A program made the translations under genes and the position numbers. A stretch of DNA of 10,790 bases from Chloroflexota bacterium. Lineage in GTDB: Bacteria; Chloroflexota; Limnocylindria; QHBO01. The notes under the pieces were generated by a model. The model was not told the origin of the DNA, did no database searches, and saw only the letters and a program-made list of their open reading frames with translations. Positions 5,689-10,790 of the stretch are shown here, in pieces. The DNA lies in NCBI GenBank assembly GCA_005880165.1, contig VBJP01000006.1:1-10790 (forward strand), read 5' to 3'. How positions within the stretch are numbered: the first letter of the stretch is position 1; every line of letters begins with the position of its first letter.

Positions 5689-6786
5689 TCAGCTGCCCGG
5701 CGGCGTAATGGACCCGAACAGGCCCTCGGTCTCGTCCTCCGGACCGGCAGCGAAATACAGCGTGTTGAGGGGGCCCGAAGCGCCCCCGTTGCCGAAGCCG
5801 ATGCCCCACAGCCCATCGATGAAGATCGGCCGATGATCGGTGCCCTTCACTGGACCCAGCGCCTCCCAACCATCATCGGTCAGGGCGAAAGCGTTGATCT
5901 GCCCGTTGCCGAAGTTGCCGACCAGCAGGTCGCCGCTGAACTTGCCAAAGTCCGATGGAGCCCAGGCGAGGCCCCACGGCGCGTTCAGCATGCCGTGGCT
6001 GAAGACCCGCCCCTCGAACGAACCATCGGCCCCGAACATGCTGACGAACCCGAGGCCACCGCCCGCGATCTCGTCCTCGGCATCGGCGTCCTGCTTCGCG
6101 TACGTCACGAAGATGTGCCCGTTGAGGTTCTGGATACCGAACGGCGCGAAGCCCGCCGGAATGCCCGGATCAACGAAGTTCGACTGATCGGTGTCGAGCG
6201 CGAAGCTGCTGTCGAAAACGTCCACCTTGGCGTTGTGGAAATCCGCTGCGTACAGGTGCCATCCGCCGCTGTCCATGCCGATCGCCAGGCCCTTGTAGAT
6301 CGCCCCATCCGAGGCGGTGAAACCAGGGACGGCGGTCGTGCCGGTCGCCGCTAGGTTCCAACCGAGGATCTTCCCGTCTTCGGTGGCGAACAGAAAACGG
6401 GCGGAGCCCGTTCCGCCGGTGCCGGTCACGTTGAATCCGCCGCCGGCGAGATTGAAGACGGTGCCGGTCGGCCCGCCTGGAACGCTGACCGTAAGGCCCA
6501 GCTTTGTGCCGGAGCCGGTGTACAGCGTCGACTTGTCCGTTCCGTTGTCCGACACCCACCAAGGCGTCGTCATGGCGCCTGGCGGACTCGCGGTGATGCC
6601 CCAGCCGTTCACCAGGTCTGGATCGCTGGTGTTCGTCTGCAGGACATGCACGGCGTATGTGTTCTGGCCGTTGGGGTTGATGGCCGCGACCGGGGCCGCG
6701 ATGGTGAGGAGAAGAGCAGCGGCTGCGCCGATCGAGGCCAGCCGCCAGGAGATGGGATGCTCGATGCGAAGGGACGCAGCAATCAT
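5689..6786 (-). CDS. Secreted TIGR03118-family beta-propeller-like protein
   Basis: A 365-residue exported protein of the uncharacterised family known as TIGR03118. Family-typical segments are visible: DLVNGWGITASPPG with WWVSDNGTDKSTLYTG near the N-terminus, FLFATEDGKILGWN in the middle, AIYKGLAIG, LYAADFHNAKVDVFD, and APWGLAWAPSDFGKFSGDLLVGNFGNGQINAF towards the end. The repeated blade-like units ending in short aromatic strands suggest a beta-propeller, which is inference. Residues 1-35 form a signal peptide with a hydrophobic stretch around 17-31 and a cleavage site near PVAA-IN. ATG 6786 is chosen because GGAGG stands 6 nt upstream; a GTG 15 bases earlier would include the Shine-Dalgarno sequence itself. 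An inverted repeat places this ribosome binding site in a hairpin loop. Its function is unknown; the family is common in bacteria with large secretomes. Confidence 0.87.
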   Translation of the reverse strand: MIAASLRIEHPISWRLASIGAAAALLLTIAAPVAAINPNGQNTYAVHVLQTNTSDPDLVNGWGITASPPGAMTTPWWVSDNGTDKSTLYTGSGTKLGLTVSVPGGPTGTVFNLAGGGFNVTGTGGTGSARFLFATEDGKILGWNLAATGTTAVPGFTASDGAIYKGLAIGMDSGGWHLYAADFHNAKVDVFDSSFALDTDQSNFVDPGIPAGFAPFGIQNLNGHIFVTYAKQDADAEDEIAGGGLGFVSMFGADGSFEGRVFSHGMLNAPWGLAWAPSDFGKFSGDLLVGNFGNGQINAFALTDDGWEALGPVKGTDHRPIFIDGLWGIGFGNGGASGPLNTLYFAAGPEDETEGLFGSITPPGS

Positions 6787-6815
6787 CGGTATCCTCCACA
6801 AAGTCCGGTACCGAT
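6785..6815 (-). promoter_or_regulatory. Hairpin enclosing the ribosome binding site of the TIGR03118-like gene
   Basis: ATCGGTA (6815-6809) and TACCGAT (6791-6785) form a perfect 7-bp inverted repeat in the mRNA. The loop carries the GGAGG Shine-Dalgarno sequence, and the downstream arm includes the first two bases of the AUG. A folded transcript could limit ribosome access. The inner bases allow only weak extension, so stability is moderate. Confidence 0.5.
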
Positions 6816-6837
6816 GAATACCCGGCCGGTTACGCGG

Positions 6838-7395
6838 TCAGCCTGTTGGCGCCTCGGCGAGGACCTCGCGGAGGCGGGCCAAGCTCGCCTCGATGTCCTC
6901 TTCGGCGGCCTGCGCCACCATCGGCTCCACCGCCCTCATGAAGAATCCGGCCGTTTCGATGGCCATGCCGAAGGTCACCCGGCAACGCGCCGTCTCGAGC
7001 GGCTCGATGGCCACGCTGGCCTGTACCGAGACCCCGCTGGTTTCCGTGTTGAGCACGATCCGGCGCGGCGGCTCGTAGACGGTGACCACGAGGTCCGCGA
7101 CGATCTGCTGCCCGAACATCCGGCGCTCGATGACCGCCGTCGAGCCGACACCGATTGGGCCCGATGACGTCTGCTCGGCGCGCACCACTCCCGACTGCCA
7201 GCGCGGGAGGTTCTCGAGGTTCGACAGGAAGGCGAAGACCTCGGCGGCTGGGAGTGCGATCTCCGCGCTCCGCTGCGCCTCTTTCACGCCTGGGTCTTGG
7301 CTGGCATCAGCTGGAATCCTCGCTTGGGCCGATCGAGGCGACTCCGTCGAGCCTGGCCTGCATGGTACTCGCGGCTGTTGGCAGCCGATCGTCAC
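6838..7395 (-). CDS. SRPBCC-family (polyketide cyclase/dehydrase-like) protein
   Basis: START/SRPBCC-fold protein predicted to bind a hydrophobic ligand; no catalytic residues can be assigned. The fold is recognisable from the strand QRSAEIALPAAEVFAFLSN with the NLPRWQSGV turn, the middle strand GVGSTAVIERRMFGQQIVADLVV, the YEPPRRI segment and the long C-terminal helix AEEDIEASLARLREVL. The start is uncertain. GTG 7395 overlaps the stop of the membrane glycosyltransferase gene (GTGA), arguing for coupled translation and 185 residues. The family homology begins only at residue 37, where GTG 7287 would give a standard 149-residue protein. The extra 36 residues are polar and Pro/Arg-rich with no recognisable signal. 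It is followed 51 bp later by the TIGR03118-like gene. Confidence 0.8.
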   Translation of the reverse strand: MTIGCQQPRVPCRPGSTESPRSAQARIPADASQDPGVKEAQRSAEIALPAAEVFAFLSNLENLPRWQSGVVRAEQTSSGPIGVGSTAVIERRMFGQQIVADLVVTVYEPPRRIVLNTETSGVSVQASVAIEPLETARCRVTFGMAIETAGFFMRAVEPMVAQAAEEDIEASLARLREVLAEAPTG

Positions 7396-8873
7396 GGGGA
7401 TGCAGAAAAGACGCTCGGATGGCCGTCTGGCCGCGTGGCGACGACCGATATCCGTGGCTCGATCTCCGCGCCGAGGGCGCGGGTCAGGTCGCCCGGGCCG
7501 AGGGCCAGCATCCGTCGGAAGCGCGCAGGTTGAAGTACTCCGGAGCCGGGAGCGATCACCGCCGGCGGGTGCCTGACGTCGAGGAAGCGGATGACCGTGG
7601 CGCTGTAGTCGTCGAGGATCACGGCGTCGGTCGGGCCGGCGGCTTCGGCCATCGCGAGCAGGTCGAAACGGTAGGGGTCGTAGCGATCAGCCACGGGACG
7701 CGTCAGGTAGGCCGTTTCGCTGGCGACCGCGAGGGCAAGCAGCCCACCAGCCGCGACCGCTATCGCGGCGCTTCCCGCGAGGCCACCCCATCGGTCTCGC
7801 ACGAACCCCACCAGCTCGACCACGCCAAGACCAATCGTGATCGCCAGCGGGGCAGCCAGACCCAGCGAGCGCAGGAAGTGGGGTGCGCCGCCCTCGGTGG
7901 CGATCATCGGTGGCAGCAGGAAGAGCGGAAGGGTGAGGAGGACCAGCGAGGCTGCCGGTAGGCGCCGGTCGCGCCACAGCCGCAGCACCCCGACGAGCGC
8001 CAGGATGAAGACCGGCCATCCAAGGAGTGGCAGAGCGTCAACGTCGTGGCGAGGATTCGGATCGCCGGTCATCGCAAACATGCCGATCGTCCGCAGCCAG
8101 TGGTCGAGGAGACTCGCGGCGTCCTCTCCGGGCGCGAACGGGGTCACGCCCAGGGCGCGGCCGAAATACGCGGCAGGATCGCTCAGAGCGACTACGAGCA
8201 TCGGCGCAGCAACGAGGGCGAAGGCGGCCGCGTACCAACCGATGCCGGCGCGCAGGCGTAGATATCGCTCACGATCCGCGTGTCGAAGCCACACCAGCCA
8301 GAGAATCACGAGCAGCAGAACGAGCTTGAGCGGCTGATAGGTGTAGAGCGCAGCGAGCGAGCTCACGGCGCCGGCGAGCGAGGCTCGGAGCCGAGTCGGT
8401 CTGTCAACCCAGGCAAGCAGAGCGACCATCGCAAGCGCCCCGAGCAGCGGCACAAGGACGTTGCGCATGCCATCCCGGCTGATGCAGACCAACCACAACG
8501 ATCCAGCCGCCCAGGCGGCCGCGACCAGTCCGGTCCCCTCGTTGAAGCGCCGACCCAGGAGCCAGATCGCGATGACGGCGGCCACGCCAATGGCCGCTGC
8601 GGTGGACCGCAGCGCGAGGGTCGTCTCGCCGGCGAACCGGAAGACCCCTGCCACCAGGTAGGCGAAGAGCGCCTCGCGACCACCGCCATCGGTGAAGAAG
8701 ACGGGGTGGAATCCCGGCTCGGTCAGGATGCGGTGCGCCGACAACGCCTCCGCAGCCTCGTCGGTAAAGAGACCGCCCGGGTTGGCTCCCAGGTCCCAGA
8801 AGCGCAGAACCGCCGCGCCGAGCACGGTGGCGCCCAGGGCGAGGACGATGAGCCAGCGGCGAGCCACCGGCAA
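7392..8873 (-). CDS. GT39/PMT-like integral-membrane glycosyltransferase
   Basis: A polytopic membrane protein of 493 residues, predicted to transfer a sugar from a polyprenyl-phosphate donor on the outer face of the membrane (GT-C fold; ArnT/PMT-like). The first membrane segment (about 8-25) is followed by an extracytoplasmic loop with LGANPGGLFTDEA, where D38-E39 is the expected acidic catalytic pair. Next comes DGGGREALFAYLVAGVF, the usual G-R/K-x-x-L-F motif opening the second helix. I count roughly ten further hydrophobic segments up to about residue 380, then a soluble C-terminal domain of about 110 residues. The acceptor is unknown. The start is uncertain: TTG 8873 or GTG 8867 both fit, and neither has a strong ribosome binding site. 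It begins about 20 bp after the broken VOC gene and overlaps the SRPBCC start by 4 bp. Confidence 0.85.
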   Translation of the reverse strand: MPVARRWLIVLALGATVLGAAVLRFWDLGANPGGLFTDEAAEALSAHRILTEPGFHPVFFTDGGGREALFAYLVAGVFRFAGETTLALRSTAAAIGVAAVIAIWLLGRRFNEGTGLVAAAWAAGSLWLVCISRDGMRNVLVPLLGALAMVALLAWVDRPTRLRASLAGAVSSLAALYTYQPLKLVLLLVILWLVWLRHADRERYLRLRAGIGWYAAAFALVAAPMLVVALSDPAAYFGRALGVTPFAPGEDAASLLDHWLRTIGMFAMTGDPNPRHDVDALPLLGWPVFILALVGVLRLWRDRRLPAASLVLLTLPLFLLPPMIATEGGAPHFLRSLGLAAPLAITIGLGVVELVGFVRDRWGGLAGSAAIAVAAGGLLALAVASETAYLTRPVADRYDPYRFDLLAMAEAAGPTDAVILDDYSATVIRFLDVRHPPAVIAPGSGVLQPARFRRMLALGPGDLTRALGAEIEPRISVVATRPDGHPSVFSASP

Positions 8874-8893
8874 ATGATGAACGCCGCCTGAGG

Positions 8894-9240
8894 TTACCCG
8901 GCTGCGGGAATCGGTCCCTCGCGAAGGCCGAACACGTTACCGTCGGGATCTTTGAACCAGGCGCCCCGCGCCGGGCCGATCTGTGCGATGAAGTTCGTCG
9001 TCTTTGGCATCTCGTATTCGTCGAACGGGACGTCGCGCGAGACAAGGTCGCGGACGGTGGCGTCGATGTCAGCGACCTCGAAGTGGCCGACGGTCTGGGG
9101 GTTCCATTGCCCGCACCGAAGCGGAGGGCGAACGGCGTTTCGTCGAGCAGCGGCAAGGCCAGCTGCTCCCCAAAGAACCGTCTGGCGCGGTCTAGATCGG
9201 TCACCGCGACGGTGGTCACTAACATCGCATCGGCAAGCAC
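8894..9240 (-). pseudogene. VOC-family (glyoxalase/bleomycin-resistance fold) gene broken by deletion and frameshift
   Basis: Two halves of a vicinal-oxygen-chelate protein are readable in different frames. The N-terminal half (GTG 9240; internal ATG 9225) gives MLVTTVAVTDLDRARRFFGE, then LPLLDETPFALRFGAGNGT. The C-terminal half resumes in another frame near 9101 as QTVGHFEVADIDATVRDL and continues through GARGAWFKDPDGNVFGL-like sequence (here PARGAWFKDPDGNVFGL) to TAA at 8894. The switch lies around a run of five G (9097-9101). Family members usually carry about 15 further residues between the FGAG strand and the VGHFEV strand, so the lesion looks like a deletion of about 45 bp that also shifted the frame, not only a homopolymer slip. 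A ribosome binding site AAGGGA precedes GTG 9240 by 8 nt. The protein is probably non-functional; sequencing error is the alternative. Confidence 0.75.
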
Positions 9241-9346
9241 GTCGTCAATCCCTTTTGAAGCGTGATCAGACGCAATTGTGCTCGCGCTGGGTCGACAGCG
9301 TGGTTCGCGTGGCGCTTGAATAGCTCCGTGGCGCGCGACACTTCGC

Positions 9347-9936
9347 GTGCTGAGCTTCGACGAACCCGATCTTGACGAACGTCGACGCCTGCTCGACGAG
9401 TGCGAACGGCTCCTTCGAGAGCTGGCAAACGAAGCCGGGCTCGGCTGGGTCACCTACCTGCGCGGAATGACGTTCATCGAAGAGCAGAACCCTGACCGTG
9501 CGCGGGAAGTGCTCGAGGCGGCGGCGGATCTCTTCCGGCGTCTGGGGCGGCGGTGGGAGGCGGTGAACGCGGAGCTCGACATTGGATACGCGCTGGTCAC
9601 AGCTGATGAACCTGCTGAGGCACTGCCGCTTATCAAGGTCGTTCTCGTCGAGGCCGTCGATATTGGCTCTCCGCCCCAGATCATCAAAGCGCTCGTCCTG
9701 CTGGCCGCCATTCAGACCGAGGCCGACAGTAGGGCGGCTACGCGCCTCCTCGCAAAGGCTCTAACGATCGCCGACGAAGAAGGATCTGAACCGGACCTCG
9801 GTTCGAGGGCCGTCTGATCGAGAAGATCGAGCAATCTGTGCGCGCGCGACTGAGACAGCGGTTCGCGGGAGAATGGGAGACGGGCTCGAGCATGACGCTG
9901 GAGGAGGCCGTCGCCCTGGCTCGCACCAAAGAATAG
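9347..9936 (+). pseudogene. C-terminal remnant of a large TPR-type regulator/ATPase, frameshifted
   Basis: The frame from 9347 encodes about 156 residues of helix-turn-helix repeat units like tetratricopeptides: RAREVLEAAADLFRRLGR, WEAVNAELDIGYALVTAD, then IIKALVLLAAIQTEADSR and ATRLLAKALTIADEEG. It ends at a TGA at 9815-9817. In the next frame, 9790-9936, the text continues as RFEGRLIEKIEQSVRARL and ends GSSMTLEEAVALARTKE, a C-terminal tail typical of large LuxR-, cyclase- or AAA-type regulators with TPR arrays. A one-base shift between 9790 and 9817 therefore separates two parts of one protein. The N-terminal nucleotide-binding and signalling domains are absent, and an in-frame stop (9317-9319) lies upstream, so the GTG at 9347 is probably not a true start. 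This is a decayed fragment. Confidence 0.7.
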
Positions 9937-10043
9937 CTGCCAGGATCGCCTGCGACGGCTGACCGATGCGCGTTCGGGCCCGTCACAGATCAGGTACCTC
10001 TCTTGTCTCGTGATCAGGAACAAAGCACGAGTGAGGTATCGAT

Positions 10044-10790
10044 GTGACTGACGAGACGATCCAGGTCGTCGTGCTTGGTGCCGGGTACTCCGGACTCATG
10101 GCAGCAATGCGCCTGGCAAACAAGACCGATCGACGAACGGTCGCGATCACGCTCGTCAACGCGAGCGAGGACTTCAATGAGCGCGTCCGCAATCACCAGC
10201 TCATCAGCGGGGAACGCCTTCCTCAGCGTCCGCTGGCCAAGATGCTCGCGAACACACGCATCCGATTCCAGCCCGGCACTGTGGTCGCGCTCGACCCACA
10301 CCGTCACATCGCGACGGTGAAGACCGGCGCGGGCGAAACGGTCGATCTGCGCTACGACTACCTGATCTACACGCTCGGAAGCCACGTCGACGTCGGCTCC
10401 ACGCCGGGCGCGAGCCAGCACGCATATACGGTGGATGAACGCTCGGCTGTGGCGCTGGCGCCTCTCCTGCCAGATCTGGCCGTACGGGAGGCTCGGGTGC
10501 TGCTGGTTGGCGCGGGGAACACCGGCGTCGAGGTGAGCACCGAGCTGGCCGAGCGATTCCCGGGGCTGCGGGTGACCGTCGTCACGCGGGGGTCCTTCGC
10601 CAGCAACCTGTCGGAGGCCGCAAAGCGGCACATCCGCAAAGCCTTCTCGAGACTCGGCATCACGTTGATCGAAAACACGGCGGTCACCTCACTGGATCCC
10701 AACCAGGCGAACACCATCTCGGGACCGATCCCCTTCGATGTCTGCATCTGGGTCGGCGGCTTCGCGGTCTCGGATCTCGCGGGCAGCGCA
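10044..10790 (+). CDS. NDH-2-like FAD/NAD(P)-dependent oxidoreductase, N-terminal 249 residues (runs off the window)
   Basis: Pyridine nucleotide-disulfide oxidoreductase-fold flavoprotein, probably a type II NADH dehydrogenase-like enzyme passing electrons from NAD(P)H via FAD to an acceptor such as a quinone. The FAD-binding dinucleotide motif is VVVLGAGYSG (8-17). NERVRNHQLISGERLPQRPL (45-64) is typical of NDH-2-like proteins. YDYLIYTLGS (105-113) is the second FAD contact. The NAD-binding motif is VLLVGAGNTGVEV (152-164). The C-terminus with the quinone or membrane region is beyond the window. The start is GTG 10044, with GTGAGG ending 7 nt upstream. A direct repeat GATCAGG (two copies between about 9987 and 10018) precedes it but is not convincingly an operator. 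Family is certain; the exact electron acceptor is not. Confidence 0.88.
   Translation, partial: MTDETIQVVVLGAGYSGLMAAMRLANKTDRRTVAITLVNASEDFNERVRNHQLISGERLPQRPLAKMLANTRIRFQPGTVVALDPHRHIATVKTGAGETVDLRYDYLIYTLGSHVDVGSTPGASQHAYTVDERSAVALAPLLPDLAVREARVLLVGAGNTGVEVSTELAERFPGLRVTVVTRGSFASNLSEAAKRHIRKAFSRLGITLIENTAVTSLDPNQANTISGPIPFDVCIWVGGFAVSDLAGSA

Noticed and set aside
8404..9453. 349-residue minus-strand open frame spanning the VOC gene and part of the glycosyltransferase
   Set aside because: Only residues around 76-115 are genuine VOC sequence; the rest is a shadow of other frames. The VOC gene continues in a different frame to 8894.
9987..10018. Direct repeat GATCAGG upstream of the NDH-2-like gene as an operator
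   Set aside because: Only 7 bases, two copies, and no clear promoter to which it could be related.
1..10790. CRISPR arrays, insertion sequences and phage or plasmid genes
   Set aside because: No regularly spaced repeats, no transposase or integrase motifs and no terminal inverted repeats were seen on either strand.

Overview
The window is GC-rich bacterial DNA, dense with genes, most of them on the minus strand. Several things suggest Chloroflexota or a related high-GC soil or water lineage: a leucine-type T-box leader with a transcription terminator, a Gram-positive-type LexA box, a UdgX-family uracil-DNA glycosylase, an Rv2578c-type radical SAM protein, and frequent GTG/TTG starts. An actinobacterium is less likely but not excluded. 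This placement is inference; no ribosomal or phylogenetic marker apart from partial leuS is present.

Region 1 (1-3133, minus) is a leucine-responsive operon. From a promoter near 3103-3133 the transcript runs into a T-box riboswitch leader: Stem I at 3002-3086 with a CUC (Leu) specifier, and an antiterminator/terminator at 2800-2849. It then enters a GNAT acetyltransferase, a class I methyltransferase and leuS. Both gene junctions are 4-bp ATGA stop/start overlaps. A complete, canonical tRNA-Ala(GGC) gene with encoded CCA (2864-2939) lies inside this leader, between Stem I and the T-box sequence and on the same strand. A 6-bp helix flanks it, as if the tRNA occupied the loop of Stem III. This is the most unusual feature of the window.

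Region 2 (3134-4006) holds a small secreted protein of unknown function, with a clear Shine-Dalgarno sequence and a downstream hairpin terminator.

Region 3 (4007-5673, minus) is a likely DNA-damage operon: an Rv2578c/SplB-like radical SAM protein followed by UdgX. A perfect GAAC-N4-GTTC palindrome sits between the -35 and -10 of its promoter, and the geometry predicts a leaderless mRNA. A strong terminator at 5645-5673 separates it from the gene upstream.

Region 4 (5689-9240, minus) contains a VOC-fold pseudogene, a GT39-type membrane glycosyltransferase, an SRPBCC protein (GTGA overlap with the glycosyltransferase) and a secreted TIGR03118-like protein whose ribosome binding site lies in the loop of a hairpin.

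Region 5 (9347-10790, plus) has a frameshifted C-terminal remnant of a large TPR regulator or ATPase, then the N-terminal 249 residues of an NDH-2-like FAD/NAD oxidoreductase that runs off the window. The decayed VOC gene and TPR remnant together mark a degenerating junction where transcription direction changes.
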